Both the position numbers and the translations under genes were made by a program. Shown here one piece after another: positions 44,190 to 52,718 of a stretch of 63,516 nt of DNA. The notes beneath the pieces are model-generated. The model searched no databases. It was given only the letters and a program-made list of their open reading frames with translations, and was not told the DNA's origin. This DNA is from Acidobacteria bacterium UBA7540 (lineage in GTDB: Bacteria; Acidobacteriota; Terriglobia; UBA7540), in contig DLMI01000085.1 in the NCBI GenBank assembly GCA_002478145.1, forward strand, positions 1-63,516. Direction: 5' to 3'. Positions within the stretch are counted from its first letter, which is position 1. Each line of letters starts with the position of its first letter.

Positions 44190-45152
44190 TTATGGTTTCT
44201 CCGAGGGGAGGCCCTCTGTATCCGGGGTGACGGCGACGGGACTTGGCCGGTGGGTGATGATGAGCGCTACACCGGCGATGATGGTGGCGCTGGCCAGCAA
44301 CTCACGAGCCGTCAATGCCTCGCCGCCTCCAGCCCAACCGAGGAAAACCGCCACGGCCGGGTTCACAAAAGCATAAGTGGAAACCCGCGCCGTGGCTACC
44401 GTGCGCAACAACCAGATGTAAGCAGTGAAACCGAGCAGCGAGCCCGCCACAATCAGATAGAAAAGACCCAGCAAGGAGCGGAGGGCGACATCGTGGAAAT
44501 GGAGCTGCCTGCCCTCCCCGCTCAGGACGCCCAGCAACAAGAGCAAGGCGCCGCCGGCCAGCATCTCCATGGCCGCCGCCAGAAAGGGCGAAGGGGGCAA
44601 TTCCAGCTTGTGCGAGAGAATGGAGCCGAATGACCAGGAAAACGACGAGAACATCAGTACTCCCGCGCCGGCAAGATCCACGCGCGAGCTACCCCACAGG
44701 TGGGCCGGACCCACCAGCAAGGCAAGTCCGGCCCCACCGATAGCCATTCCGCCAACCACCCGCCCCTCCAACTTCGTGCCGCCTTTCCTTAAGCTATCGA
44801 GCAGGACCATCCAGATGGGGATGGTCGCCAGCAGCAAAGCGGCGAGTCCGGAAGGCACTCGCTGCTCCGCCCAGCACAACCCTCCATTCCCAATCACCAG
44901 GAGCAAAGCCCCTAAAATGGCTGCGCCGGCCCAATGACGACGGGAGGGCGCAGTCGCCCCACCAGCGCGCGTCAACAGGTACAACGTGGCGCCGGCCATA
45001 ACGAACCGGCACCCCGCCATGAACAAGGGAGGGATTGTTTCAACGGCGTATCGGATGGCGAGGTAAGTGGACCCCCAGATGAGGTAAACGGCTGCGAAGG
45101 CGAGCAGAATCTTGGCTCGAGAGGGATGCGCGGTTGATGTTGTTTCAGACAA
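44190..45152 (-). CDS. DMT-superfamily EamA transporter (YedA-like exporter)
   Basis: Ten hydrophobic segments in two EamA repeats make up this 320-residue inner-membrane exporter. The first repeat begins 'FAAVYLIWGSTYLAIRYAVE', the usual DMT opening, and the second has 'GVLMFSSFSWSFGSILSHKL' and 'AFVNPAVAVFLGWAGGGEAL'. The family exports metabolites or drugs; the substrate is unknown. The TTG start at 45152 is preceded by GGGGAGG at the right spacing. The last codons lie in a heptamer array. Confidence 0.9.
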   Translation of the reverse strand: MSETTSTAHPSRAKILLAFAAVYLIWGSTYLAIRYAVETIPPLFMAGCRFVMAGATLYLLTRAGGATAPSRRHWAGAAILGALLLVIGNGGLCWAEQRVPSGLAALLLATIPIWMVLLDSLRKGGTKLEGRVVGGMAIGGAGLALLVGPAHLWGSSRVDLAGAGVLMFSSFSWSFGSILSHKLELPPSPFLAAAMEMLAGGALLLLLGVLSGEGRQLHFHDVALRSLLGLFYLIVAGSLLGFTAYIWLLRTVATARVSTYAFVNPAVAVFLGWAGGGEALTARELLASATIIAGVALIITHRPSPVAVTPDTEGLPSEKP

Positions 45153-45170
45153 CGAGCCTCCCCACTTCTC

Positions 45171-45212
45171 CAGTTCACAGTTGCCAGTCGACAGTCGACA
45201 GTTGACAGATTG
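45171..45212. repeat. Heptamer array, six units (CAGTCGA type)
   Basis: The words CAGTTCA, CAGTTGC, CAGTCGA, CAGTCGA, CAGTTGA and CAGATTG are in exact 7-base phase just upstream of the DMT gene's binding site. Confidence 0.75.
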
Positions 45213-45275
45213 CCAATCGTATCGACGTGAACCGAACGGATTATGATGCGGGGAAAAAGCGGCGGAGTAAATAGG

Positions 45276-45324
45276 TTTCAGGTGTCAGGTGTCAGGGGCC
45301 AGGTGTTAGGGGCTAGGGGCTGGG
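45276..45324. repeat. Heptamer array, seven units (TGTCAGG type)
   Basis: Seven phased words (TTTCAGG, TGTCAGG, TGTCAGG, GGCCAGG, TGTTAGG ...) end at the left tip of the inverted-repeat element at 45326. Words of opposite sense (CTAGTCC, CCAGTCC) follow the right tip at about 45498-45513. Confidence 0.75.
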
Positions 45325-45325
45325 G

Positions 45326-45501
45326 CTAGCAGGATGCTGATAAACCTGCCTCGCCTGTCATTCCGAGGAGTCCCGCCCTGCGGGACGACGAGGAATCTCG
45401 CAAGTCCTTTGGTTCCAGAGCGAGATCCTTCGCTGCGCTCAGGATGACAGTGAAGGGCTCGGAATGACACCGTTCACAAAGGTTTTTCAGCATCCTGCTA
45501 G
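45326..45501. repeat. MITE-like element family 1, best-preserved copy
   Basis: The perfect terminal inverted repeat CTAGCAGGATGCTGA (45326-45340 and complement 45487-45501) encloses the inner family repeat (left arm from 45357, right arm 45421-45448). A small CCCGCCCTGCGGG hairpin interrupts the left arm. The element is 176 bp with no ORF. Confidence 0.8.
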
Positions 45502-45511
45502 TCCCCAGTCC

Positions 45512-45740
45512 CTAGTGCTTAGTTGCAGAAGTTAGCGATCTTATTTGTCAGAGGATGAAAGGGCGGGGCTTTAGCCCCGCCGCAGAGCTTAGGTGGGATT
45601 TTGGGGGCTTTAGGCCCTGAAGCGCCGCGGCTTCAGGGCCTAAAGGCCCGTTCCACTCTTCGCCCCGAGACGGCGGGGCTAAAGCCCCGCCCTTCCGAGG
45701 GTCATAAATAATATCGGTTATTAATGCAACTAAGTACTAG
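45512..45740. repeat. MITE-like element family 2A, copy 1
   Basis: Terminal inverted repeats CTAGTGCTTAGTTGCA (45512-45527) and complement (45725-45740) differ at one base. Inside lie GGGCGGGGCTTTAGCCCCGC (45561-45580) and its inverted partner (45671-45692), plus a central TTAGGCCCTGAAG hairpin. The second copy, in the opposite orientation, is at 57637-57861. Confidence 0.8.
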
Positions 45741-45788
45741 CCCAATCTTTTTGAAAGCTGGAAACCAACGGCCGAGAACGAATAACGG

Positions 45789-45837
45789 ACCACTGACGAC
45801 TGACAACTGACCACTGATAACTGAAGACTGACAACTT
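45789..45837. repeat. Heptamer array, seven units (ACCACTG type)
   Basis: Seven contiguous words (ACCACTG, ACGACTG, ACAACTG, ACCACTG, ATAACTG, AAGACTG, ACAACTT) keep exact 7-base phase. They end about 40 bases downstream of the pilX stop. This array and the elements before it fill the gene gap 45153-45875. Confidence 0.8.
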
Positions 45838-45875
45838 CTCTCAGACTGACATGCCGAAACGACCCCCGGATTCAA

Positions 45876-48086
45876 TCACATATTCTTCAGCGCCCACTGA
45901 ACGCGCTGCACGGTTGGTTTGGCGACGGCGGGTGCGGGGCCGGTGGCGGTGACGGTGGTCGAGGGGAACCACGGCGGCGCAAATCCTTGGGTGTTGGCAA
46001 ACCGTTGGTCGAAGTACACGTTGAAGGTCGTTATGTTGACTCCGTGAGCCGCATTCTCAATCCGACCGCCCACATTGGTCACGGTGTTGAGGGAGCCTTC
46101 GTTGGTACTGAAGCCATAATTCTGACCTGCCTGAAGCGCCGCCATACTGGCATCAACCTCCAGGTTGTTGTTTGAATAATTGCTGTTGAGGTTGATGTTT
46201 CCGTTGGCCGTAAAAAGGCCCAGCACCTGGCCGTTATTGTGCCCGGGGATCAAGGTATCGGCGGGGTCCCCATTGCAACAAGCCGGGTTCGTTCCTGCCA
46301 CAACTTGGTTCTGTGTCGTAGTGACAGGTTCAGTTTTGTAAATCAAATCACCCTCGATATCGATATCGCCATTGGCCACAATGGTGATGGCATTGTAATC
46401 TTGAATGCCCGCCTGCCCCTGACCTGGGCCGCTCAGACCACCGGTGCAGCCACCATACGAGCAATTAGTAGAGGCGATATCGCCGTTCACGTAAAGGATG
46501 GTGCCTGGCGTCGGCGTACTTCCGCTTAGGTTCATGGGGACAGCGCAGAAGTTGACGGTAGTGGTCGAACCTGATCCCACCTTGGTCGCCACCGTGGTAG
46601 TGCCAGTCGTTCCCGAAGGGCAGTTCCAGGAAGTCGGTGGGGTCGCGAGCGGGTCAACCGTGATTGTGGTTGTCGTTGTGGTGGAGCTAGGAGTCTGTGC
46701 AATGGTAAAAACCTGCGCGGACGTTCCGCTGGTCGAAAGCGTAATGCTCGCACCCACGCTCGAGCTTCCCGCCACGTAGAAGCCACCCCCATCGACGGTG
46801 TTAACGCTGCCGCTCGTGGTGTAGGGGATATAAACCCCGGAGGAGGCCCCGCTTGTGGGATAGGCCGCTCCCGAAGCGGTCTTCAGCGAAGCATTCATCT
46901 GAGCATTAGTGGGAGCGCTGGAACCCTCGCCCGTGCCTTTGCTATCCAGCACCGCCCACTGCTGGCTGTAGTCATTCTGCGGCAGGGACTCCGTGTTGAG
47001 TCCGAGGCTGAAGGGCGGGTTTCCTTCAAAGGTGGGCTTAATCGTCTGCGCTTGGTTTCCACTCCCGTACTTGTAACTGCTGGTTGGAGACTGAATGCAG
47101 GTGTTTCCAAACCAGAAGTCTGCATCGGCGTTCGCCTGCCCCACGGGGTCGGTAAAGATATAAGAGCCGCTGGTGCCAAACTGCCAGGCGCCATTCGTAA
47201 AAAAGGGGCCCGTCAAGGTGCCGGGGACCAGCGGCCCGAGGCAGGGAGCGAACTGGTCAATGAAGGCCCCATAAGCGGCGAAGCTGGTCGTGGAAGTTGA
47301 CTGTGTGCCGCTGACCGCCAAAATGAGACTTCCCGTCTCGGATACGGTGGTCTGCTCCGAACCCTGGGCCATTCCCCTGACGCAGAGTTGGTAGTTATAA
47401 ATATATTTATATCCATTTGGGTTATTATTAGAATCGTAAGAGGTTATAGTGGGCGAATTGGGTGCGAGGGAAAAGGTGGTCGGGCACCCCGTAGTGTTAG
47501 GAATCACGAAGCTCTCGACCCATGAGTTGGCAGCCTGGCCGGCATTGAGAGAGGTGGAACTCGCGTACGCAGTCAAAACGCTGCTCAAAACTGTCGCCGC
47601 TGCGCCCGTGGGGATCGGATTCGTCGTGAAGGTGCTGGGAACCTGAGCAACGATCTGGTCTTGTAACTGTTGCCGGGCGATGTTGAGTCCGGAGTCCGCA
47701 GCGTAGAACGATCCTCGGGCGTTGCGGTAGTAACCGTTGATCAACATGTCGGAGGTCGAGGAAAAGACCATCGCCAGGGCCATGAGGCTCATCATGCTCA
47801 AGAGCAGCAGGGTGAAGACGAGCGCAAACCCGTGGTCTCCATAATGCTGCTTTCGCAGCCCCGTCAGGGGCGGAATCCCGCGGACGCGGGACCAGGGCGC
47901 CAGCCCTGGGTGGAGGGCCCTCACCCCGTCCCGCAGAGCGGGACACCCCTCTCCCGCCCGAGCGGGAGGGGACGGGGGTAAGGGAGGGTTCGCTGACCCA
48001 TCCCGCCCTGCGGGACCGTGGGCTACATTCTTTCGCCCCGACACGTCGGGGCTGATTTCATCAACGAATTCCCATCTGCCGTTCAT
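45876..48086 (-). CDS. pilX: PilX-like type IV pilus assembly protein with unusual N-terminal extension
   Basis: The core begins 'GDHGFALVFTLLLLSMMSLM', a prepilin-type G|F cleavage site and hydrophobic helix, then 'ADSGLNIARQQLQDQI', typical of PilX_N proteins that prime pilus assembly. The long C-terminal part (about 550 residues) is Ser/Thr/Gly/Asn-rich with Cys residues, as in acidobacterial and myxobacterial homologues. Before the prepilin segment the frame has about 85 residues of Pro/Arg/Gly-rich sequence encoded by a cluster of DNA hairpins (47858-48052). True prepilin leaders are short, so the extension is odd: either the repeat cluster invaded the gene and is translated, or an unseen downstream start is used. 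It is the last gene of the minor-pilin operon. Confidence 0.8.
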   Translation of the reverse strand: MNGRWEFVDEISPDVSGRKNVAHGPAGRDGSANPPLPPSPPARAGEGCPALRDGVRALHPGLAPWSRVRGIPPLTGLRKQHYGDHGFALVFTLLLLSMMSLMALAMVFSSTSDMLINGYYRNARGSFYAADSGLNIARQQLQDQIVAQVPSTFTTNPIPTGAAATVLSSVLTAYASSTSLNAGQAANSWVESFVIPNTTGCPTTFSLAPNSPTITSYDSNNNPNGYKYIYNYQLCVRGMAQGSEQTTVSETGSLILAVSGTQSTSTTSFAAYGAFIDQFAPCLGPLVPGTLTGPFFTNGAWQFGTSGSYIFTDPVGQANADADFWFGNTCIQSPTSSYKYGSGNQAQTIKPTFEGNPPFSLGLNTESLPQNDYSQQWAVLDSKGTGEGSSAPTNAQMNASLKTASGAAYPTSGASSGVYIPYTTSGSVNTVDGGGFYVAGSSSVGASITLSTSGTSAQVFTIAQTPSSTTTTTTITVDPLATPPTSWNCPSGTTGTTTVATKVGSGSTTTVNFCAVPMNLSGSTPTPGTILYVNGDIASTNCSYGGCTGGLSGPGQGQAGIQDYNAITIVANGDIDIEGDLIYKTEPVTTTQNQVVAGTNPACCNGDPADTLIPGHNNGQVLGLFTANGNINLNSNYSNNNLEVDASMAALQAGQNYGFSTNEGSLNTVTNVGGRIENAAHGVNITTFNVYFDQRFANTQGFAPPWFPSTTVTATGPAPAVAKPTVQRVQWALKNM
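47858..48052. repeat. Second hairpin cluster, inside the 5' part of pilX
   Basis: Seven perfect or near-perfect hairpins with loops of 2-4 bases lie in 195 bases: about 47858-47871, 47876-47891, 47892-47909, 47928-47944, 47951-47968, 48001-48015 and 48035-48052. The stems again differ from each other. The style matches the array at 431-859. Confidence 0.75.
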
Positions 48087-48095
48087 GACATCACC

Positions 48096-49256
48096 TCAGT
48101 CATTCATGCTCAAGTTCCGTGGGTTGACCACCACAGAGGCGCCCTGCACTACGTAAGGCCCGCCATCAAATGGATTACGGAAAGTGAAGGAAGGGTCGGT
48201 GCTGGGTTGGGTGCGCGCGATCAGGGAAACGCGCACGGACCGCACCCGAGAGAACAGATAGGCCGAATCATAGGGCGGTGGACTTGTGTTGTTGGCGTTG
48301 TATTGGGCCGCGTTGTAATTGTATTGGGTTGGCAACGAGTCGGTAACGCTGTTCCAAATCGTCACTCCCACCTTGAACCCAAGGATCTGGTCCATAACGA
48401 CCGTGGTGGTGCCCCCTTGGACCCGTTGGAGCTGTGGATCGCGCTGATTCGCAGTACTCACCTGGTAGGTGATGGGGGCCAGTTGGAGAATCCAATCGCC
48501 GCCACAGAACTGATCTCCAAAATTATTGGGTGTTGGGCAAGTATTACCGTCGCAAGCCGTGATGTCCAGCGGGTCGTTAGTCTTCCAGTTGGCGCCGGTG
48601 TTGGTGCCATCGGTGTTGGTGGCATTGAAGGTGAACTTGACGGCCGACCCCACAACCGTCGGGGCCTGGGTCAGAACCACCGCCGTCAAGCTCTGCCCCG
48701 TGCTGGTTAGAAAGAGCAGTTGAGCACCGCTGACGTATTTGGCCGCCGTCGCCGCGAGCGTAAGCCCAGTGGCAGCTTGACCGTATGCCACTCCCTTAGA
48801 TGTGTTTGAGCAGTTCGACGTCCCATTTGCTCCGGAGCTGTCCGTGGCGTTAATAGGGGGGTAGGTGGTGGAATTCGCCACCGCAAGGATATTAATCTGA
48901 TCGAAGCAGTTAGCGGTGTACGAGTTGGTCGTGGCGTTGTAACAGGAAGTGCCCGCCGCCGGCACGTTGTTGATGATAGTGACGCCGACCGGCCAGCTTG
49001 GGATGTTGTACCCGACGTAGTATCCTGTGCCTGCATTTGCCAGGTCGAGCTGCAATTGTCCGGCCGCATTGCGGATCCCAATATTGAGACCGACCATGCC
49101 TTGTTGCTGGTTGGCCGTCGTATCCAGGCGGGAGAAAAGCATGAGGCTGCTCGCGCTCGCCAAAATGAAGATGGCCACCGCCACCATCAATTCCAAGAGC
49201 GAAAAACCCTTGTCGCGCCGCCCAACCTTGGGGACGTGCAGTAGACCACGGCTCAT
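48096..49256 (-). CDS. pilW: PilW-family minor pilin
   Basis: A prepilin leader ends 'RRDKG' and is followed by 'FSLLELMVAVAIFILASASS', with the Glu at +5 that pilins need for assembly. The remaining 360 residues contain the disulphide-rich region ('CDGNTCPTPNNFGDQFCGGD') and the C-terminal 'RVRSVRVSLIARTQ' seen in PilW proteins. The ATG at 49256 has AAGGAAAGGAA upstream; an ATG at 49283 overlaps the pilV stop by four bases and is an alternative. The product would sit at the pilus tip complex with PilV, PilX and FimT. Confidence 0.85.
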   Translation of the reverse strand: MSRGLLHVPKVGRRDKGFSLLELMVAVAIFILASASSLMLFSRLDTTANQQQGMVGLNIGIRNAAGQLQLDLANAGTGYYVGYNIPSWPVGVTIINNVPAAGTSCYNATTNSYTANCFDQINILAVANSTTYPPINATDSSGANGTSNCSNTSKGVAYGQAATGLTLAATAAKYVSGAQLLFLTSTGQSLTAVVLTQAPTVVGSAVKFTFNATNTDGTNTGANWKTNDPLDITACDGNTCPTPNNFGDQFCGGDWILQLAPITYQVSTANQRDPQLQRVQGGTTTVVMDQILGFKVGVTIWNSVTDSLPTQYNYNAAQYNANNTSPPPYDSAYLFSRVRSVRVSLIARTQPSTDPSFTFRNPFDGGPYVVQGASVVVNPRNLSMND

Positions 49257-49279
49257 TGAGAAAGTTCCTTTCCTTGTCC

Positions 49280-49954
49280 TCATGGGCGCACCATGCTCAT
49301 TTGAAAGGTCACCGGCGGCTGGACGGACAGGTCCATCAGGGTCACCAGAACCGTCACGCGTCGCGTGCCGGACAGGCAAATCGCGCTTACGCCAGCCACC
49401 GGAGTGTTGGCTTCGATAATCCAGCGTCGGTGAAACGTGGGGGTGGGCATCGTAGTAGGGTTAGTGACCGTTATGGTTCCGTCTGGAGCGTGGGTGGTGG
49501 TGGTGTAGACCGTGCTGCCACTGCCGGGGCTGCTCACGGTCTCGGAGAAGCAGCCGTAGGTCGGGTTCGGGCAGTCGGTGCTGTTGACCGTGGCCATGCA
49601 GACGTCGTCATAGTAGCTCACGACGGCCGAGTTTCCTGTCGACGAGCACATGTTGAGAGGCGGCGGACAAGTAGTAGGGTTTCCAATAATGTCCTGGGTC
49701 AGACTGCCTACAGACGAGCCTGCCGATGGCACGCAAATCTGCGGATCGTCGACGTCCCACCGGTTCAGGTCCTCCAACTTTTCCGAGGCCAATTCTGCCG
49801 CCAGGTTCATGTACTTCGACTGGTGACTGGTGTTCATGCAGCGCGCGGCCAGGAGGGCAGTCGCTAGCACCCCTATCAAAAGGACGATGAGCGCCACGAG
49901 GGTCTCCAAGAGGGTGAATCCATGGGCTGAAGCCGATCTAGTTGACAGAAACAT
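49280..49954 (-). CDS. pilV: PilV-family minor pilin
   Basis: The prepilin motif 'ASAHGFTLLETLVALIVLLI' has the G|F cleavage site and Glu at +5. The PilV pattern continues with 'ATALLAARCMNTSHQSKYMN' and 'LAAELASEKLEDLNRWDVDD'. The C-terminal domain is beta-rich ('RRVTVLVTLMDLSVQPPVTF'). It has 224 residues. The start overlaps fimT by 17 bases, and its stop overlaps a possible pilW start. This tight packing supports a single translationally coupled operon. Confidence 0.88.
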   Translation of the reverse strand: MFLSTRSASAHGFTLLETLVALIVLLIGVLATALLAARCMNTSHQSKYMNLAAELASEKLEDLNRWDVDDPQICVPSAGSSVGSLTQDIIGNPTTCPPPLNMCSSTGNSAVVSYYDDVCMATVNSTDCPNPTYGCFSETVSSPGSGSTVYTTTTHAPDGTITVTNPTTMPTPTFHRRWIIEANTPVAGVSAICLSGTRRVTVLVTLMDLSVQPPVTFQMSMVRP

Positions 49955-50438
49955 CGCCGACTCCTGTCACGCTAATGGTCTTCGTTAAAAGGCCGTTGCT
50001 GATCGTAAAACTCATGGCGCCCGTAGTGGCCGAAACAGTGCCATTGGCGTTGAATTGAAGCGTGGTGGTCTGGTTGATTGTGACGTCGTGAACACCACTG
50101 ATCGGGATAGCGGTGCCCACGTTCGTAAAGCTCGTCGCCGGGGGCGGCTCACTAGCCAACTGATAGGTTGCGTTACTGGAATTGAAGGTTATGTTGTACG
50201 GGTATGCGTGCATGATGGCCTGGTAGCGGGTGGCCGAAATCGCTCCGGTGGCGGCGGACACGGCCGCGGTGAGCCGATAATTGCGCAAGGCATTCACGGT
50301 TGTTGGGAGCGCCATGGCTACCAGCGTACTCACCACCACAAGAGTGATGACGATCTGGAGGAAACTATAACCGTCGCTCCTTTGGGCTGCCCTTCGTTTG
50401 GCACGGCTTGCCACCGCCCTATTCACGTCATTCACCAC
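49938..50438 (-). CDS. fimT: FimT/GspH-like minor pseudopilin
   Basis: This 166-residue minor pilin is the first gene of the operon. The prepilin segment is 'RSDGYSFLQIVITLVVVSTL', where the cleavage would leave Y as residue 1 and Gln at +5 instead of the nearly universal Glu. The rest matches GspH/FimT: 'MALPTTVNALRNYRLTAAVS' and 'TGAISATRYQAIMHAYPYNI'. The Gln at +5 removes the charge that pairs with the N-terminal amine of the neighbouring pilin. The start is a GTG at 50438, the first of two adjacent GTG codons. Confidence 0.85.
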   Translation of the reverse strand: MVNDVNRAVASRAKRRAAQRSDGYSFLQIVITLVVVSTLVAMALPTTVNALRNYRLTAAVSAATGAISATRYQAIMHAYPYNITFNSSNATYQLASEPPPATSFTNVGTAIPISGVHDVTINQTTTLQFNANGTVSATTGAMSFTISNGLLTKTISVTGVGDVSVN

Positions 50439-50733
50439 AATGGGCCGCCTTCCCCACTCCCTATTACTTTCCTGGTCATTAATCTATTTGCAAACTATCC
50501 TCTCGCATCGCGCCTGAGCGGCAGATGACACCGCCTCCGAAACACTCTTTCCGCTACAATGGTGGTAGTGTCAGTGCCTGGGGGACAGCCTCCGGGTAGT
50601 TGTTGAGAGCAGTCCGAATGCGCTCTCCCGCAACGCCGCGTGACTGCCGGCGTGTCACCAAGTGCTCTGCACGTGGTGTCACCTCCCCGCTAGTTTCCAT
50701 CCAGTGCGGTCTGTTGCCAACAGTACGGGGGTA

Positions 50734-50955
50734 CTAGCCCGCATTTCTCACCACGGGTCTGGAAGGGCGGGGCTTCAGCCCCGCCGCTACAAGGCCTTCC
50801 TGATTATTCCTGTGTCCCGTGCAGTCCCGCGCCTGCGGGACTGCGCGGGGCACGGGACCAACAGAGGGTGGGAGCCGCGATTTCGGCGGGGCTGAAGCCC
50901 CGCCCTTCCGGCGGCCCCGTAAGAACGTCCAAACGTGGTGAGAAATCCGGGCTAG
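50734..50955. repeat. MITE-like element family 2B, copy 1; gap 50439-51073
   Basis: 22-bp terminal repeats beginning CTAGCCCGCATTTCTCACC (50734-50755; complement 50934-50955) have one mismatch. Inside, GGAAGGGCGGGGCTTCAGCC and its partner flank a central hairpin of AGTCCCGCGCCTGCGGGACT type. Between 50439 and 50733 I see no gene or array. Confidence 0.8.
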
Positions 50956-51001
50956 GGAGGTATCGTCCTCTGGTCCTGGCAGAAGGCTTTCGCAAGCGAC
51001 A

Positions 51002-51073
51002 GTAGGGGCGGTTCGCGAACCGCCCCTACGGAAACGGGCGGGATTGTTCACCAGGGCGCTTCGCGAAGCGCCC
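51002..51073. repeat. Two palindromes of the GGGGCGGTTCGCGAACCGCC type
   Basis: 51002-51029 is a perfect 28-base palindrome beginning GTAGGGGCGG; 51054-51073 is a 20-base palindrome, GGGCGCTTCGCGAAGCGCCC. They abut the stop of the DUF4380 gene and may terminate it. This repeat type is widespread in bacterial intergenic DNA. Confidence 0.75.
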
Positions 51074-52513
51074 CTACTTCAGTACCACATTGCCCAGGTA
51101 TCCGCGGTTCTCGCCGTCAATATCTTTCACGAAGACGCTCACACGGAAGGTGCCTGCGGGCGCCGGGATGGATTTATCGAGTCGGACAACCTCTCGGGGA
51201 TCGACGGCCTGCAAGGTCGCCTGACCCAGTTCCTCTCCCATTACATTGTAGAAGTTAGCGACCAGAGTTCCTGGGGTGAAGACGCCAAAGACGCCCTTCA
51301 GACTAACCTGCCCACCTTCGAGGTTTGCCTTTAGCGGCTCGTTGATGGCGCCTGCCCATACGGCGTTCAGCACCGGATTCGGGACACTGGTGGGTGACCA
51401 ATAGACTGGGAACGAGTATTCCTCGCCGGGGTTAAGTGTCGCATAGGGGCTTAGCACCTCGGTTTCGAGGATGTAGGGATTTTGCTTCGGGTCGTCAGGA
51501 AGAGTCTGGTCCCAAGGTCCGCGGGAAATTATGCCGGGGCCGTTATTCCAGGTTTCCACGGCAGCGCCGTCGGGATATTCCTTTTCGGGGAAACAAGTGA
51601 AGTTCTCGACGAAGCCGATGTTTTTCTGTCCGTTGACCACGGCGAACCAGCCTCGGTCCGTGTCGGCTGCGGCCTTCCCGACGCGGTAGAGGTAGTGGAC
51701 GCGCAGCATGTGGCCACCGTGCAGGAGCTCGTAGCTTGGGTGTCGAGCGTCACCGTACGGGTTGTAGTAGCCCCGGGGATACTTGCTGTGGGGATTGAGC
51801 GGGATATACATGAACAGGTCGGGGTTTGGTTTCGAAGGGTCGTGGGCGGCCGCAGCATCGTTCTGAATTAAGTGCCAGATCCCCCAACGAATTTGCCGGC
51901 GGCTGATGTTGCGCATCACCTGGTCGACCTTAAGGCGCGTGGTCCCGGCATAAACGTGATACGTCCGCACAAATTGCACACCGGTACGCGGGTCCGCAGG
52001 ACTGGTCACGCGGACGGCGACCTCGGCGGGCGTCTCCGTGACCAACTCGGCCGTATACTTGCTGCCGTCCAGTATGTAGTAGGGAATGCTGGGCCATTGA
52101 TCCTCGCTCATCCAACCTTCCGGTCCGGGCCAGACTTTGTCACCGCCGTAGTTCGCCCAGCCGGCTTTGACGTTGTTCTGCTCAGGCGGCAGGACTTTCC
52201 CGGCCAAGTCTTTATTCACAAAGAAGAACCCCTTCTCGCCAAGCTGCAACTGAATGGCGCGGCCCCCGATGTCAGGAGCGACATACAGGGTGACGATGCC
52301 ATTGGTCAGGCGATACGCATTCCAGCCGTTGAATTGAGTCTTTTCAAGGCTTGCGGAAAAGGAATCATTCTGAGTTGCCATGGCAAACCCCGCTGAAAAT
52401 AAGGTTATCGGATTTGTTGTTAAATAATTGTGCCGCGATCCGGTTGCCACGCCAATTGATGCCAGCGAGGTGCCGAGGGCGCAGCCAATCAGCATCTTCT
52501 GAACTCGTCCCAT
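51074..52513 (-). CDS. DUF4380 domain protein, secreted
   Basis: This 479-residue protein has the DUF4380 opening 'GWNAYRLTNGIVTLYVAPDI' then 'GGRAIQLQLGEKGFFFVNKD'. 'RWGIWHLIQNDAAAA' and 'GGDKVWPGPEGWMSEDQWPS' recall the aldose-epimerase-like (galactose mutarotase) fold found in proteins acting on sugars. An N-terminal hydrophobic stretch suggests export, though the signal sequence is not clean. A C-terminal beta domain ('GTFRVSVFVKDIDGENRGYL') ends it. The position next to xylB and a sugar oxidoreductase supports a carbohydrate role, which is inference. Confidence 0.8.
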   Translation of the reverse strand: MGRVQKMLIGCALGTSLASIGVATGSRHNYLTTNPITLFSAGFAMATQNDSFSASLEKTQFNGWNAYRLTNGIVTLYVAPDIGGRAIQLQLGEKGFFFVNKDLAGKVLPPEQNNVKAGWANYGGDKVWPGPEGWMSEDQWPSIPYYILDGSKYTAELVTETPAEVAVRVTSPADPRTGVQFVRTYHVYAGTTRLKVDQVMRNISRRQIRWGIWHLIQNDAAAAHDPSKPNPDLFMYIPLNPHSKYPRGYYNPYGDARHPSYELLHGGHMLRVHYLYRVGKAAADTDRGWFAVVNGQKNIGFVENFTCFPEKEYPDGAAVETWNNGPGIISRGPWDQTLPDDPKQNPYILETEVLSPYATLNPGEEYSFPVYWSPTSVPNPVLNAVWAGAINEPLKANLEGGQVSLKGVFGVFTPGTLVANFYNVMGEELGQATLQAVDPREVVRLDKSIPAPAGTFRVSVFVKDIDGENRGYLGNVVLK

Positions 52514-52531
52514 GACCTTCTACTCCCCTTT

Positions 52532-52698
52532 GTCATTCCGATCCCGCAGTCGCGGGAGAGGAATCTCGCTCTGTTCTTTCTTCCTCCTGTCCCCCAGGCC
52601 ACCTTGAGCGCCGGTCCGCAGGCAGAGCGAGATTCCTCCCCTTCGCTCCGCTCAGGGTCGGAATGACGACGTCCACGAAGGTCTTTCAGCATCCTGCT
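52532..52698. repeat. MITE-like element family 1, rearranged copy
   Basis: Outer arms GTCATTCCG (52532) and CGGAATGAC (52659-52667) remain, each interrupted by an inserted CCCGCAGTCGCGGG-type or CCTTCGCTCCGCTC segment. The right terminal word TCAGCATCCTGCT is at 52686-52698. The left terminal word is absent. Confidence 0.65.
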
Positions 52699-52718
52699 GC
52701 GCCGAACGCGGTTCGGCC

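Noticed and set aside
45276..45837. CRISPR array
   Set aside because: Repeat units are only 7 bases and contiguous, without spacers, and no cas genes are present.
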